Translations under genes and position numbers: made by a program
The notes under the pieces: generated by a model
Databases searched by the model: none
The model's input: only the letters and a program-made list of their open reading frames with translations
Told to the model about the DNA's origin: nothing
Shown here: one piece after another, positions 7,658-17,344 of the stretch
How positions within the stretch are numbered: position 1 is the stretch's first letter
Layout of the letters: every line of letters starts with the position of its first letter
Assembly: GCF_900240405.1 (NCBI RefSeq)
Contig: NZ_OEQK01000002.1
Location: forward strand, 434,001-498,000
Reading direction: 5' to 3'
Source of the DNA: Salirhabdus sp. Marseille-P4669
GTDB taxonomy: Bacteria; Bacillota; Bacilli; Bacillales; Alkalibacillaceae
Length of the DNA stretch: 64,000 nucleotides

Positions 7658-8830
7658 ATGGACTTACATGACTTTTATGTTGATCTTCACATCCATATCG
7701 GAAGAACGATAAGCGGGAGACCTGTTAAAATTACGGCATCGAAAACGTTAACGTTAACAAATATATTAAAAGAGGCTTCAGCTAGAAAAGGGCTCCATAT
7801 GGTCGGAATTATTGATTCACACGTTCCAGAAGTACTAGAGGAATTAGAACAGTTAATACGGGATAAAAAAGCATATGAATTAGAGGAGGGTGGAGTTCAG
7901 TATGAAAACGTCACTCTCTTACTTGGCTCTGAGATTGAAATATATGACCAACATTGCAAAGGCCCCATACATGTTCTATGTTTTGTCCCTACAATCGCAA
8001 AAATGCACACTTTTTCCCAATGGTTTCAAAAGAGGGTAAGCAATGTTACATTAAGCTCGCAACGAATGTATGGCAGTGCCGTGGAGCTTCAAGAATATGT
8101 CAAGGATCTAGGTGGCCTTTTTATCCCTGCACATATTTTCACGCCATTTAAAAGTCTTTATGGCAAAGGAGTCCATCAAAGCTTAACAGAAGTATTCAAT
8201 CCCAACTTAATAGATGCGGTCGAACTCGGTTTAAGTTCGGATACTTCTATGGCAAATGAGATAGAGGAGCTTGGGGAATATACCTTTCTAACCAATTCGG
8301 ATGCTCATTCATTAAAGAAAATCGCAAGAGAGTATCAAAAAATTAGAATGACTAAGCCTACATTTCAAGAACTCAGCCTCGCTCTATCCAATAAAAATGG
8401 ACGAAAAGTTGTTGCGAACTTTGGTATGAATCCTGTACTTGGGAAGTATTATACAACGGTATGTGCGAATTGTTTGCAACCAACGCCATTTGGAGAACCT
8501 TGTAAGCACTGTGGTAACAAAACGATTATAAAGGGCGTTTCAGAACGGATTAAAGAGCTTCGTGCGGAACATCCAATTAAGCGGGAGCGACCAAATTATA
8601 TTCATCACGCTCCACTTGAATACTTACCAACACTTGGCCCAAAGACGTATGAAAAAATGTTAAGTCAAATTGGTACAGAAATGTATATTCTTCATAAGGC
8701 AACAAAGGAACAATTAGAAAAGGTTTGCTCAAAAAAACTAGTACAAATGATAATAAAAATGAGAGAGGGAGAATTAAACTTTCAGGCTGGTGGTGGTGGA
8801 AAATATGGAAAAGTGGTGGACAAACCATAG
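7658..8830 (+). CDS. yqxK: Endonuclease Q-like PHP-domain protein (YqxK)
   Basis: The 390-residue protein matches the EndoQ/YqxK family (TIGR00375). The PHP-type N-terminal domain has YVDLHIHIGR near residue 7, GIIDSHVPEV near 50 and the TNSDAHSL motif near 210. A four-cysteine zinc ribbon (CANCLQ and CKHCGN, about residues 269-287) follows, then a helix-hairpin-helix-like tail (EYLPTLGPKTYEKM). In characterised archaeal and Bacillus members, EndoQ nicks DNA 5' of deaminated bases such as uracil or hypoxanthine. Tight coupling to nudF suggests shared expression. Activity here is inferred from the family. Confidence 0.85.
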   Translation: MDLHDFYVDLHIHIGRTISGRPVKITASKTLTLTNILKEASARKGLHMVGIIDSHVPEVLEELEQLIRDKKAYELEEGGVQYENVTLLLGSEIEIYDQHCKGPIHVLCFVPTIAKMHTFSQWFQKRVSNVTLSSQRMYGSAVELQEYVKDLGGLFIPAHIFTPFKSLYGKGVHQSLTEVFNPNLIDAVELGLSSDTSMANEIEELGEYTFLTNSDAHSLKKIAREYQKIRMTKPTFQELSLALSNKNGRKVVANFGMNPVLGKYYTTVCANCLQPTPFGEPCKHCGNKTIIKGVSERIKELRAEHPIKRERPNYIHHAPLEYLPTLGPKTYEKMLSQIGTEMYILHKATKEQLEKVCSKKLVQMIIKMREGELNFQAGGGGKYGKVVDKP

Positions 8831-8839
8831 TAGTAAAAG

Positions 8840-8884
8840 GATATCTGCAGTTTTTATATAGCAGATATCTCTCTCTTTTTTTTA
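8840..8884 (+). terminator. Terminator after yqxK
   Basis: GATATCTGC (8840-8848) pairs with GCAGATATC (8861-8869), followed shortly by a run of nine T residues. Confidence 0.75.
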
Positions 8885-8999
8885 TTAATAAATTCTCTCT
8901 ATTCTTTTGGTCTATTTTTTTGCCTTTTTTCATAGAGTAGAAATAACAAAGCAAAGAATAATAGATACTAGAAAGACCAAATTGGAATGGAGGATTAAT

Positions 9000-9644
9000 A
9001 TGCTACAGAAAAAGAGTAGTTTTCGATCTAAAATACAGGTTTCAGAATATAGTAGCATTTATATGTTCATGTTTATATTGTTTATTGTAGGAATTGTATT
9101 TGGTGCTGTTATTGTAAATAGTATGAGCTTTATCCAGAAGCAAGATTTATATTTTTACCTCCATCAATTTTTTGGGCATGTTCAAGAGGGAACCCTACTT
9201 ACGGGGGTGGATTTGTTTCAGGAAAGCTTTTTCTACCATTTCAAATATATATCTTTAATTTTTATATTAGGGCTATCGATTATTGGAATCCCATTAATTT
9301 GGATCTTTATCTTTATGAAAGGGATTGTAATTGGATTTTCGGTTGGATTTTTAGTGAATCAAGTAGGGTGGCAAGGGCTTATGTTAGCTACAGCTTCCAT
9401 TGCTCCACAAAATATTTTTATTATTCCAGGCTATTTAATAGCAGGTAGTTTTGCAATGATTTTCTCCTTGTTTTTAATAAAGAAACTCTTTTCATCCCGA
9501 GTATATAAGCTGCCGATGAAAAAACACTTCGTACAATATGGAACGATTTTTTTAGTGGTATTAGGAGTCGCCCTAGTAGCAGCAGTTGTAGAAGCATTTG
9601 TTTCTCCCCATGCAATGCGTCTCGTTGTAGGTTGGACTTTATAG
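9000..9644 (+). CDS. spoIIM: Stage II sporulation protein M
   Basis: The 214-residue integral membrane protein equals B. subtilis SpoIIM in length. Hydrophobic spans lie near residues 20-40, 75-100, 105-125, 135-155 and 180-203. SpoIIM anchors the SpoIID-SpoIIM-SpoIIP peptidoglycan-degrading complex in the mother cell membrane, which drives engulfment of the forespore. ATG 9000 has GGAGG upstream; the frame extends further back without a usable start. It lies just before fur as in B. subtilis, and the terminator after yqxK implies its own promoter. Sigma-E control is known in B. subtilis; I could not place that promoter confidently here. Confidence 0.93.
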   Translation: MLQKKSSFRSKIQVSEYSSIYMFMFILFIVGIVFGAVIVNSMSFIQKQDLYFYLHQFFGHVQEGTLLTGVDLFQESFFYHFKYISLIFILGLSIIGIPLIWIFIFMKGIVIGFSVGFLVNQVGWQGLMLATASIAPQNIFIIPGYLIAGSFAMIFSLFLIKKLFSSRVYKLPMKKHFVQYGTIFLVVLGVALVAAVVEAFVSPHAMRLVVGWTL

Positions 9645-9728
9645 CAAAAAATGTAGCATAATCATATGTGATTTTGTTATACTTACATTAAAATAATTCT
9701 AATTTTATAACGACAAATGTCCCTCACT

Positions 9729-9743
9729 TTATAATAATTTTAA
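9729..9743 (+). promoter_or_regulatory. PerR box upstream of fur
   Basis: TTATAATAATTTTAA matches the PerR operator TTATAATNATTATAA at 14 of 15 positions and ends one base before the fur -35 element. PerR is known to repress fur in B. subtilis, so the site is consistent with peroxide-responsive control. A related Fur or Zur repressor could also use it. Confidence 0.75.
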
Positions 9744-9744
9744 T

Positions 9745-9773
9745 TTGACAGGATATTACTGTCTGCTTATAAT
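9745..9773 (+). promoter_or_regulatory. Consensus sigma-A promoter of fur
   Basis: TTGACA (9745-9750), a 17-base spacer and TATAAT (9768-9773) form a perfect consensus promoter about 32 bases upstream of the fur start. Confidence 0.9.
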
Positions 9774-9804
9774 GAAAGTGGGATTTACGAGGGAGGAACG
9801 AACG

Positions 9805-10260
9805 ATGGAGCATCGACTGGAAAAGATAAAGAAGCAGTTACATTCCCAAAGCTATAAATTAACTCCGCAGCGAGAAGCAACTGTACTCGTTTTACTAGAA
9901 AATGAAGAGGATCATTTAAGTGCGGAAGATATTTACCTCCTCGTAAAAGAAAAAGCACCTGAGATAGGATTGGCAACGGTATATCGAACATTGGAGCTAT
10001 TATCTGAGTTAAAAGTTGTAGATAAGATAAACTTTGGTGATGGGGTATCTAGATATGACCTGCGTAAAGAGGGTGCAGAGCACTTCCACCATCATTTAGT
10101 CTGTATTGATTGTGGGTCAGTTGAAGAAATCGTAGAAGATTTATTAGAAGATGTTGAAAAGATTGTGGAAAAGGATTGGGGTTTTCAAGTAAAAGACCAC
10201 CGATTAACGTTCCATGGAATATGTCGTAATTGTCAAGGAAAGAAAGAAAAATCTTCATAA
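9805..10260 (+). CDS. fur: Ferric uptake regulator Fur
   Basis: The 151-residue protein is a Fur-family repressor that uses Fe(II) as co-repressor to shut off iron uptake genes. The winged-helix N-terminus contains LTPQREATV and the recognition-helix region LATVYRTLELL. The dimerisation domain has the metal-binding HFHHHLVC segment near residue 91 and two CxxC pairs (CIDCG near 98 and CRNCQ near 140) for structural zinc. Synteny with spoIIM and xerD and the length (149 in B. subtilis) argue for Fur itself, not PerR or Zur. ATG 9805 follows GGGAGG; an earlier frame start overlaps the -35 element and is rejected. Confidence 0.93.
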   Translation: MEHRLEKIKKQLHSQSYKLTPQREATVLVLLENEEDHLSAEDIYLLVKEKAPEIGLATVYRTLELLSELKVVDKINFGDGVSRYDLRKEGAEHFHHHLVCIDCGSVEEIVEDLLEDVEKIVEKDWGFQVKDHRLTFHGICRNCQGKKEKSS

Positions 10261-10272
10261 TCCTTTGTTTAT

Positions 10273-10312
10273 AAAACCTTTTTTTCGTTAAGAAGAAAGG
10301 TTTTTATTATTT
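10273..10312 (+). terminator. Terminator after fur
   Basis: AAAACCTTT (10273-10281) pairs with AAAGGTTTT (10296-10304), followed by TATTATTTT. Confidence 0.75.
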
Positions 10313-10478
10313 TCCTCAAGCGGAGCTAGTCCTTGTTCTGTCATAATCGTCATTTGTGTGAACAAACCGTGGTAGCTATTTTTCGAAGCTTCGATAAAGT
10401 GTTAAAATAAAGTATAAATCATGATTAAAATGGCATATCTTGTACTAAATACATCTTTTTGATGAAGGGGATATGACC

Positions 10479-10697
10479 ATGTCAAGATGGTTTCAGTATG
10501 TTAAAGAGTTCGCAAAAATTTTTGTTATTTTTATTATATGTACGGTATTTTTCTACTATGGTTTACGACTCATGCATGAAGAGTATAATGAATTTCATCG
10601 TTATGATGAGCCAGATGGACAAGCTGTGAAAGTGTTTGAGATGGAGGATATGAATTGGATAGATCGCCTATCTATCTTTTTTCGGTTGGGGGAATAA
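10479..10697 (+). CDS. yqzK: YqzK-like DUF4227 protein
   Basis: The 72-residue protein has one N-terminal membrane span (about residues 12-32), an acidic middle and a hydrophobic C-terminal helix. It resembles B. subtilis YqzK, which occupies the same place between fur and xerD. Function unknown. ATG 10479 is preferred over ATG 10473 because AAGGGG (10465-10470) then lies at normal spacing. Its stop is 3 bases before the xerD start, so the two are almost certainly co-transcribed. Confidence 0.8.
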   Translation: MSRWFQYVKEFAKIFVIFIICTVFFYYGLRLMHEEYNEFHRYDEPDGQAVKVFEMEDMNWIDRLSIFFRLGE

Positions 10698-10700
10698 GAA

Positions 10701-11588
10701 ATGGACCATGCAGTGAAAGACTATTTACATTATTTATCGATCGAACGGGGACTCTCACAAAATACGGTTAGCTCCTATAACCGGGATTTAGTACAATATA
10801 CAAAATTTCTACAACAAAAATGTGAATTAATAGAAGTAAAAGAGGTTCAAAGAGTGCACATTATGCAGTTTCTAAACAGTTTATATGATGCAAATCGATC
10901 TGTTTCAACTATAGCTCGAATTCTATCAACGATTCGTTCTTTTCATCAGTTTTTGATTCGAGAATATGATGTGAATCATGACCCTAGCTTACATATTGAA
11001 ACACCGAAGAAAAATAGAACTCTACCAAAGGTATTGTCTAGTAATGAAGTTGAGATGTTACTAGATTTAAGCGGTAACGATCCATTGCGGATTCGAAACA
11101 AAGCGATGTTAGAGGTTCTTTATGCGACAGGACTCCGTGTTTCGGAATTGTTATCCTTAACAATGAATGATATGCATTTAACAATGGGGTTTGTTCGCTG
11201 TATTGGTAAGGGGTCTAAAGAAAGAATTATTCCTTTAGGATCACATGCTCAAAAAGCCATTGAAAATTACTTAGAACATTCCCGCAGCAAATTGTTAAAA
11301 GGGAAAAGGGAAGAAGCTGTATTTTTAAATCATCATGGTAGACCAATGTCTAGACAAGGATTTTGGAAAATATTAAAAGCGATTGCAAAAGATAAAGGGA
11401 TCAAAAAAGAATTAACACCACATACACTACGACATTCTTTCGCGACGCATTTACTGGAAAATGGTGCGGATTTGCGTGCTGTTCAAGAGATGCTTGGTCA
11501 TGCTGATATTTCGACTACTCAAATCTACACTCATGTAACAAAAGCAAGACTTAAAGATGTCTATAAAAACTTTCATCCAAGAGCATAA
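10701..11588 (+). CDS. xerD: Tyrosine recombinase XerD
   Basis: The 295-residue protein is a site-specific tyrosine recombinase. It has the SAM-like N-terminal core-binding domain (about residues 3-85) and the catalytic domain with all active residues visible: Arg in TGLRVSE, Lys in IGKGSKER, His-x-x-Arg in HTLRHS, His in LGHADIS and the nucleophilic Tyr in TQIYTHV. With XerC it resolves chromosome dimers at dif near the division septum, assisted by SpoIIIE/FtsK-type translocases. Length and location match B. subtilis XerD (RipX). It lies in the yqzK transcript. Confidence 0.95.
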   Translation: MDHAVKDYLHYLSIERGLSQNTVSSYNRDLVQYTKFLQQKCELIEVKEVQRVHIMQFLNSLYDANRSVSTIARILSTIRSFHQFLIREYDVNHDPSLHIETPKKNRTLPKVLSSNEVEMLLDLSGNDPLRIRNKAMLEVLYATGLRVSELLSLTMNDMHLTMGFVRCIGKGSKERIIPLGSHAQKAIENYLEHSRSKLLKGKREEAVFLNHHGRPMSRQGFWKILKAIAKDKGIKKELTPHTLRHSFATHLLENGADLRAVQEMLGHADISTTQIYTHVTKARLKDVYKNFHPRA

Positions 11589-11673
11589 CGCAAAAGCCAT
11601 CGAATCATGATATATTGTCCATACATACTAAGAGAAGAAATAGGGAAAGTCATACTATAGGAGGGATTTACAG

Positions 11674-12849
11674 ATGAAAAAATTTAATCGAACATTTTTA
11701 ATCGTAATGGATTCAGTAGGGATTGGTGAAGCTCCTGATGCAGATAAATTTAACGATAAAGGCGCAGACACGCTTGGACATATAGCGGAGCATATGAATG
11801 GTCTTCAAATGCCAAATATGGGGAAATTAGGATTAAGTAATATAAGAGAAATTAAAGGAATTGAAAAGGCATCTACACCGATGGCACATTATACTACGAT
11901 GCGGGAAGCATCAAATGGTAAAGATACCATGACAGGACATTGGGAGATTATGGGCTTATACATAGAAACACCATTTCAAACATTTCCAGATGGATTTCCT
12001 GAGGACTTAGTGAAAGAGTTAGAAGAGAAAACAGGCAGGAAAGTAATTGGAAATAAGCCTGCTTCTGGAACAGCTATACTAGATGAGTTAGGCGAGGAAC
12101 ATATGGAAAGCGGTGCACTTATCGTGTACACTTCTGCAGATTCTGTTCTTCAAATTGCTGCTCATGAAGAAGTCATTTCCATTGATGAACAGTATCGGAT
12201 CTGTGAAATTGCAAGAGAATTAACGAAAAATGATAAGTATATGGTAGGACGTGTTATTGCTCGTCCGTTTATCGGTAAACCTGGTGCATTCGAACGTACA
12301 TCCAATCGTCACGATTATGCCTTAAAGCCGTTTGGTCGTACCGTTATGAACGAAATGAAAGATGCAGGGTTAGATGTTATTGCTTTAGGTAAAATCTCGG
12401 ATATTTATGATGGAGAAGGGGTTACAGAAGCAATCCGTACGAAAGATAACATGGATGGAATGGATAAGCTCGTTTCTTCAATGGATAAGGACTTTAAAGG
12501 GTTAAATTTTCTAAACTTAGTGGACTTTGATGCAAAATATGGACATCGTCGCGATCCAAAAGGCTATGGCGAAGCATTAGAAGCTTTCGATCAGCGTTTA
12601 CCAGAGGTTTTAGAAAAGCTACAAGACGATGATTTATTAATTATTACGGCCGATCATGGGAATGACCCAGTGCATCACGGAACAGACCATACGAGAGAAC
12701 TTGTACCTTTGATCGTTTATTATAAAGGTATTGAACAAGGTAAAGAATTAGCACAACGTAAAACCTTTGCTGATATCGGAGCAACTGTTGCAGAAAACTA
12801 TGGCGTCACAATGCCAAAATACGGAGAAAGTTTCTTAAAAGATCTATAA
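11674..12849 (+). CDS. deoB: Phosphopentomutase
   Basis: The 391-residue protein is phosphopentomutase (DeoB/Drm), interconverting (deoxy)ribose-1-phosphate and -5-phosphate in nucleoside salvage. It belongs to the alkaline phosphatase superfamily: the metal site includes [12 protein letters not shown] at the N-terminus with its Asp, the catalytic Thr region near [10 protein letters not shown] (about residue 90), and the late ITADHGNDP and HGTDHTRE motifs. The ATG has AGGAGGG upstream. It is the first gene of the deoB-punA-pdp operon, with 15- and 17-base gaps, and feeds pentose units into central metabolism. Confidence 0.95.
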   Translation: MKKFNRTFLIVMDSVGIGEAPDADKFNDKGADTLGHIAEHMNGLQMPNMGKLGLSNIREIKGIEKASTPMAHYTTMREASNGKDTMTGHWEIMGLYIETPFQTFPDGFPEDLVKELEEKTGRKVIGNKPASGTAILDELGEEHMESGALIVYTSADSVLQIAAHEEVISIDEQYRICEIARELTKNDKYMVGRVIARPFIGKPGAFERTSNRHDYALKPFGRTVMNEMKDAGLDVIALGKISDIYDGEGVTEAIRTKDNMDGMDKLVSSMDKDFKGLNFLNLVDFDAKYGHRRDPKGYGEALEAFDQRLPEVLEKLQDDDLLIITADHGNDPVHHGTDHTRELVPLIVYYKGIEQGKELAQRKTFADIGATVAENYGVTMPKYGESFLKDL

Positions 12850-12864
12850 GTTAGGAGCAAAAAA

Positions 12865-13692
12865 ATGAACGCACAAAAAATACAAGAAGCAAAATCGTAC
12901 ATTGAATCAAAATTAGCAGGAAAAACACCAAATATTGGTTTGATTTTGGGCTCTGGTCTTGGTGTTTTAGGGGATGAAATTGAAGAAGCGGTTAAAATCC
13001 CTTATGGAGAAATACCTCATTTTCCCAAATCCACTGTTGCTGGACATAAAGGGCAATTAGTAATTGGGTCATTACAAGGAAAACAAGTTGTTGCGATGCA
13101 GGGAAGATTCCATTATTACGAGGGGTATTCCATGGAGCAAGTAACCTTTCCGGTACGTGTTATGAAGCAATTAGGTGTGGAAAAGCTCATTGTAACCAAT
13201 GCTGCAGGCGGAATTAACGAAAGCTTTGAGCCTGGCAATTTAATGATTATTACAGACCATATTAATATGATGGGAAACAATCCATTAATTGGACCAAATG
13301 ATGAAACTTTCGGTGCGCGCTTTCCGGATATGTCAGAGGCGTATGATCGTAGTCTCATTCAACACGCGGAAAAGAGTGCAAAGAAATTAAACCTTTCCAT
13401 TCAAAAAGGGGTGTATGTTGGTAATACAGGTCCTTCTTATGAAACAGGAGCCGAAATACGAATGCTCCGTACACTAGGTGGAGATGCTGTTGGTATGTCC
13501 ACTGTACCAGAAGTTATCGTAGCAAATCACACTGGTTTAAAGGTATTAGGTATCTCATGTATATCGAATATGGCTGCTGGAATTTTAGATCAGCCTTTAA
13601 CGCACGATGAGGTTATGGAAACGACTGAGAAAGTAAAACAAGACTTTTTAAATTTCGTAAAAGATGTTGTTCAATCACTTCCTGAAGAATAA
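12865..13692 (+). CDS. punA: Purine-nucleoside phosphorylase
   Basis: The 275-residue protein is a trimeric-type purine nucleoside phosphorylase (PNP family 2), splitting guanosine, inosine and deoxy forms with phosphate into base and ribose-1-phosphate. Motifs include [13 protein letters not shown] near residue 28 for phosphate binding, the HYYEGYS loop near 85, TNAAGGIN near 112 and the GMSTVPE segment near 210 for purine recognition. Length agrees with B. subtilis PunA (PupG). It lies between deoB and pdp, whose products act on the same pathway. Confidence 0.94.
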   Translation: MNAQKIQEAKSYIESKLAGKTPNIGLILGSGLGVLGDEIEEAVKIPYGEIPHFPKSTVAGHKGQLVIGSLQGKQVVAMQGRFHYYEGYSMEQVTFPVRVMKQLGVEKLIVTNAAGGINESFEPGNLMIITDHINMMGNNPLIGPNDETFGARFPDMSEAYDRSLIQHAEKSAKKLNLSIQKGVYVGNTGPSYETGAEIRMLRTLGGDAVGMSTVPEVIVANHTGLKVLGISCISNMAAGILDQPLTHDEVMETTEKVKQDFLNFVKDVVQSLPEE

Positions 13693-13709
13693 ATAGGGGG
13701 AAACCCAAT

Positions 13710-15014
13710 ATGAGAATGTATGATATTATTGCAAAAAAACGAGATGGTAAAGAATTAACAAAAGAAGAAATTGATTTTTTTGTAACGGGTTATACAAAAG
13801 GAGATATACCTGATTACCAAGCAAGTGCTTTTTGTATGGCCATTTATTTTCAAGGTATGACAGAAGAGGAAAGAGCAAATTTGACTATGGCTATGGTCCA
13901 CTCTGGGGATACAATTGATTTATCCTCTATAGCGGGCGTTAAAGTAGACAAGCATTCTACAGGTGGAGTAGGGGATACGACTACATTAGTACTCGCGCCT
14001 TTAGTTGCATCTTTAGACGTTCCCGTTGCTAAAATGAGCGGCAGAGGGCTTGGGTATACTGGTGGTACGATTGACAAATTAGAATCTGTTCCAGGCTTTC
14101 ATGTTGAAATAGACAATGCGGAATTTATTAAACTTGTAAACGAAAACAAAGTTGCCGTCATTGGCCAGTCGGGAAATTTAACACCAGCAGATAAAAAACT
14201 ATATAGCTTAAGAGATGTGACAGCAACTGTCAACTCAATTCCCCTTATAGCAAGCTCCATTATGAGTAAAAAAATTGCAGCAGGTGCTGATGCTATTTGC
14301 CTAGATGTAAAGACTGGGGCAGGAGCCTTTATGAAAAATATAGAGGACGCGAAAGAATTAGCACAAGCAATGGTGTCTATCGGTAATCGAGTAGGAAGAA
14401 ATACGATGGCTGTAATAAGTGATATGAGTCAACCATTAGGCAGAGCGATTGGTAATGGACTAGAAGTAAAAGAAGCGATTGAGACTTTAAGTGGGAACGG
14501 GCCTTTAGATTTAACGGAATTAAGCTTAACATTAGGTAGTCAAATGGTCTATTTAGCGGGTAAAGCATCATCATTAGAAGATGCTAGAGCAAAGCTTGAA
14601 GAGAGTATTCGTTCCGGAAAAGCACTGGATAAATTCAAAACCTTCCTAAAATCCCAAGGGGGCAATGAAGAAATTGTTGATAATCCAGATCTTCTCCCAC
14701 AAGCCTCGTATAAATTTGAGCTAGAAGCCCAAGAAGATGGATATATTAAAGAAATTGTAGCTGATGAAATTGGGAATGCTGCAATGCTTTTAGGGGCTGG
14801 ACGTGCAACAAAAGAATCAGAAATTGATTTAGCAGTTGGACTTGTATTAAATAAAAAAATTGGTGATCCTGTTCAAAAAGGTGAATCCATGATAACAATT
14901 TATGCAAACCAACCCGACGTAGAAGCAATTAAACAAAAGCTGTACAACAATATAACCGTTACGACCAATAAGGTGGAACCACCAAAACTTATCCATGAGA
15001 TTGTAAAACAATAA
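13710..15014 (+). CDS. pdp: Pyrimidine-nucleoside phosphorylase
   Basis: The 434-residue protein is a pyrimidine nucleoside phosphorylase of the thymidine phosphorylase family, cleaving uridine and thymidine with phosphate. It has the glycosyltransferase helical domain at the N-terminus, the [12 protein letters not shown] phosphate-binding signature near residue 80, the [13 protein letters not shown] loop near 108, the KTGAGAF segment near 190, and the C-terminal alpha/beta domain. Start ATG 13710 follows GGGGG; ATG 13716 is a possible alternative. It is last in the salvage operon and is followed by a strong terminator. Confidence 0.95.
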   Translation: MRMYDIIAKKRDGKELTKEEIDFFVTGYTKGDIPDYQASAFCMAIYFQGMTEEERANLTMAMVHSGDTIDLSSIAGVKVDKHSTGGVGDTTTLVLAPLVASLDVPVAKMSGRGLGYTGGTIDKLESVPGFHVEIDNAEFIKLVNENKVAVIGQSGNLTPADKKLYSLRDVTATVNSIPLIASSIMSKKIAAGADAICLDVKTGAGAFMKNIEDAKELAQAMVSIGNRVGRNTMAVISDMSQPLGRAIGNGLEVKEAIETLSGNGPLDLTELSLTLGSQMVYLAGKASSLEDARAKLEESIRSGKALDKFKTFLKSQGGNEEIVDNPDLLPQASYKFELEAQEDGYIKEIVADEIGNAAMLLGAGRATKESEIDLAVGLVLNKKIGDPVQKGESMITIYANQPDVEAIKQKLYNNITVTTNKVEPPKLIHEIVKQ

Positions 15015-15022
15015 ATTTTAAT

Positions 15023-15061
15023 AAAAAGCTGCAGGAAATCTATGATTTCCTGCAGCTTTTT
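15023..15061 (+). terminator. Terminator of the deoB-punA-pdp operon
   Basis: An 18-bp arm from 15023 (AAAAAGCTGCAGGAAATC) pairs with the sequence ending at 15061 across a 3-base loop and finishes in a T run. Confidence 0.9.
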
Positions 15062-15201
15062 CATTTGGGGAGATTAATTTAAACAGGAAAATACTTTTTG
15101 TAAACAGTATGAAAACGAAGAAAACAGCTTTTTACATAGCAATTTGTAATAGGTGCCATGACGCCATCTTATGCAATTCCAAAAATAATCCACTTTATTA
15201 C

Positions 15202-15231
15202 TTATAAATTTAAGCAATCATGGAAAAAATA
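15202..15231 (+). promoter_or_regulatory. Candidate sigma-F/sigma-G promoter of dacF
   Basis: GGAAAAAATA (15222-15231) fits the sigma-F -10 consensus GGNRANANTR fully. TTATA (15202-15206) fits the -35 GYWTA at four of five bases, with a 15-base spacer. In B. subtilis the dacF promoter is read by sigma-F and sigma-G, so position and sequence agree. Confidence 0.5.
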
Positions 15232-15258
15232 TGTAGCAATAGGAATGGAGGGAAACTA

Positions 15259-16425
15259 ATGAAGAAAATTGCAACATTCATTTCATTACAATGTTTATTA
15301 TTTACATTTGTAGTTCTTCCTATTAATGCTGAAGAGTCTACAGAGCAAATGGATATAGCTGAAAATTCCAAGTCGGCTATCTTGATTGAAAAAGATACAG
15401 GAGAAATTTTATATGAAAAGAAATCCAATGACAGACTTCCTCCTGCAAGTATGACGAAAATAATGACGTTAATTTTAATTATGGAAGCTTTAGAAGACGG
15501 AAAAATCAAATTGGATGAAAAAGTGAGAGTAAGTGAATACGCAGCTTCAATGGGAGGATCCCAAATCTTTTTAGAAGCTGGGGAAGAGATGACAGTTGAA
15601 GATCTCTTGAAAGGTGTAGCTGTTGCATCAGGTAATGATGCTTCTGTTGCACTAGCTGAGCGTATAGCTGGTAGTGAAAAAGCATTTGTTCAAAAGATGA
15701 ATGAAAAAGCAAAAAATCTTGGTCTTAAAAATACGCATTTTGTAAATACAACTGGACTTCCTGCAGATAATCATTATAGTACAGCACACGACATGGCAAT
15801 GATGGCGAAAGAATTATTAAAGTACGAAGAGATTACAAAATATACGAGCATATATGAAGATTATTTAAGAAAAGGGACAGAAGATGAGTTTTGGTTAGTG
15901 AATACAAATAAGCTAGTCAAATTTTATAAAGGTGTAGATGGATTGAAAACTGGTTATACAAGTGAAGCAAAATATTGCTTAACAGCTACAGCGAAACGAG
16001 AGGATATGCGTGTGATTGCGGTAGCAATGGGTGTAGATACGACAAAGAAGCGTAATACAGACATATCAAAGATGTTAGATTATGCATTCTCCCAATATAA
16101 TACAAAGCCTGTATATGAAAGACATCAAACTATAGATGACCTAAAGCTGCTACGAGCTGAAAATGAAAAAATAGAGGTAGTAACAGAAGACAAAGTATCC
16201 CTTTTAATAAAAAATGGTGAAGAAATTAGTGATATGGAAGAGGTTATTGAATACGATAAAAACCTAACTCTACCAATTAAGAAAGGCCAACAGGTTGGTA
16301 CATTAAAGGTAAAGGTTAACGGAAAGGTAGTATCTGAAACCCCATTAGTTGTCCAACAAAATGTAGAACAAGCGGGTATTTGGACTTTAATGAAGCGTTC
16401 GATGAAACATTTTAGTCAATCGTAA
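15259..16425 (+). CDS. dacF: D-alanyl-D-alanine carboxypeptidase DacF
   Basis: The 388-residue penicillin-binding protein is a DD-carboxypeptidase of the PBP5 family that trims D-Ala from peptidoglycan stem peptides. A signal peptide (about residues 1-24) precedes the active-site triad: Ser64-x-x-Lys67 in PPASMTK, SGN in ASGNDAS near 120, and KTG in LKTGYT near 222. A C-terminal PBP5-type beta domain and membrane-anchoring tail follow. It lies directly before spoIIAA, as in B. subtilis, where it is forespore-expressed and adjusts spore cortex cross-linking. ATG 15259 has GGAGGG; an upstream in-frame start is not supported. Confidence 0.93.
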   Translation: MKKIATFISLQCLLFTFVVLPINAEESTEQMDIAENSKSAILIEKDTGEILYEKKSNDRLPPASMTKIMTLILIMEALEDGKIKLDEKVRVSEYAASMGGSQIFLEAGEEMTVEDLLKGVAVASGNDASVALAERIAGSEKAFVQKMNEKAKNLGLKNTHFVNTTGLPADNHYSTAHDMAMMAKELLKYEEITKYTSIYEDYLRKGTEDEFWLVNTNKLVKFYKGVDGLKTGYTSEAKYCLTATAKREDMRVIAVAMGVDTTKKRNTDISKMLDYAFSQYNTKPVYERHQTIDDLKLLRAENEKIEVVTEDKVSLLIKNGEEISDMEEVIEYDKNLTLPIKKGQQVGTLKVKVNGKVVSETPLVVQQNVEQAGIWTLMKRSMKHFSQS

Positions 16426-16474
16426 AAAATGATGAGTAAAATTATCGACGAAATCACACTACTTTTGTCAACAA

Positions 16475-16504
16475 GCAGGAAAATGTAAAGGAAAAGTAGA
16501 AAGA
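16475..16504 (+). promoter_or_regulatory. Possible sigma-H promoter of spoIIA
   Basis: GCAGGAAAA (16475-16483) matches the sigma-H -35 RNAGGAWWW. After 12 bases, GTAGAAAGA (16496-16504) partly matches RNNGAATWW, with two mismatches. The location between dacF and spoIIAA is where B. subtilis has its sigma-H promoter. The -10 is weak, so this is tentative. Confidence 0.35.
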
Positions 16505-16540
16505 CTCGAATGTAGCATAAGAAAAAGGAGGCATATACTT

Positions 16541-16894
16541 TTGAGTCTTTCTGTACATTTTGAAAGTAAAAATCATGTGTTATTAGTTAGACTTTCAGGA
16601 GAATTGGACCACCATACCTCTGAAAGTTTAAAAGTAAAGTGGCAAAAGGAAATGGAAAAAGCGGATATTAAAGATGTTGTCGTAAATATGGAAACGTTAA
16701 GTTTTATGGATAGTTCTGGATTGGGTGTTATTTTAGGTAGATATAAAGAGTTAAAAGAAATCGGTGGAGAGATGGTAGTTTGTTCTGTTTCCCCAGTTGT
16801 AAAACGGATGTTTGAACTATCAGGATTATTTAAAATTGTCCGTTTGGCAGAGGATGAAGCAAATGCGCTGAAAAGTTTGGGGGTGGCATCATGA
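16541..16894 (+). CDS. spoIIAA: Anti-anti-sigma factor SpoIIAA
   Basis: The 117-residue STAS-domain protein equals B. subtilis SpoIIAA in length. The phosphorylated serine is Ser58 in FMDSSGLG, exactly the known position. Unphosphorylated SpoIIAA displaces sigma-F from SpoIIAB in the forespore, after the phosphatase SpoIIE removes the phosphate. Translation starts at TTG 16541, supported by AAAAAGGAGG about 10 bases upstream. It is the first gene of the spoIIAA-AB-sigF operon, and its end overlaps spoIIAB by 4 bases, indicating translational coupling. Confidence 0.96.
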   Translation: MSLSVHFESKNHVLLVRLSGELDHHTSESLKVKWQKEMEKADIKDVVVNMETLSFMDSSGLGVILGRYKELKEIGGEMVVCSVSPVVKRMFELSGLFKIVRLAEDEANALKSLGVAS

Positions 16895-17328
16895 GAAATG
16901 AGATGCGTGTAGAATTTTCGGCGCTAAGTGAAAATGAATCCTTTGCTCGGGTAACAATTGCTGCTTTTGTAGCACAGCTCGATCCAACCATGGATGAACT
17001 AACGGAAATTAAAACGGTAGTTTCAGAGGCTGTTACGAATGCAATTATACATGGCTATGAAAATAATCCAGACGGCAAAGTGTACGTCCATTGTGTGATA
17101 GAAGATCAATTTGTGGATATAGAAATAAAGGATGAAGGTATCGGTATAGATGATTTAGAAGAAGCGAAACAACCTTTATATACTTCTAAGCCGGAATTAG
17201 AACGTTCTGGGATGGGTTTTACCATTATGGAGAATTTCATGGATGAAATTGAGATTCAATCCGCAAAAGGAATGGGTACAACCGTACGATTGAAAAAATA
17301 CTTTAAAAAAGCGTCAAACCTTGTGTAG
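16891..17328 (+). CDS. spoIIAB: Anti-sigma F factor / kinase SpoIIAB
   Basis: The 145-residue protein is a GHKL-fold ATP-binding serine kinase. The N box [14 protein letters not shown] lies near residue 45, the G1 box KDEGIGID near 80, and a G2-like [10 protein letters not shown] near 110. SpoIIAB binds and inhibits sigma-F, and also phosphorylates SpoIIAA on Ser58. Stoichiometric production with its two partners fits the 4-base overlap with spoIIAA and the short gap to sigF. Length is one residue less than in B. subtilis. Confidence 0.96.
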   Translation: MRNEMRVEFSALSENESFARVTIAAFVAQLDPTMDELTEIKTVVSEAVTNAIIHGYENNPDGKVYVHCVIEDQFVDIEIKDEGIGIDDLEEAKQPLYTSKPELERSGMGFTIMENFMDEIEIQSAKGMGTTVRLKKYFKKASNLV

Positions 17329-17344
17329 TTAAGGGGATATGTCT

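Noticed and set aside
8831-8999. mciZ-like small gene before spoIIM
   Set aside because: No frame in the gap resembles the ~40-residue MciZ sequence I recall; only a terminator is found.
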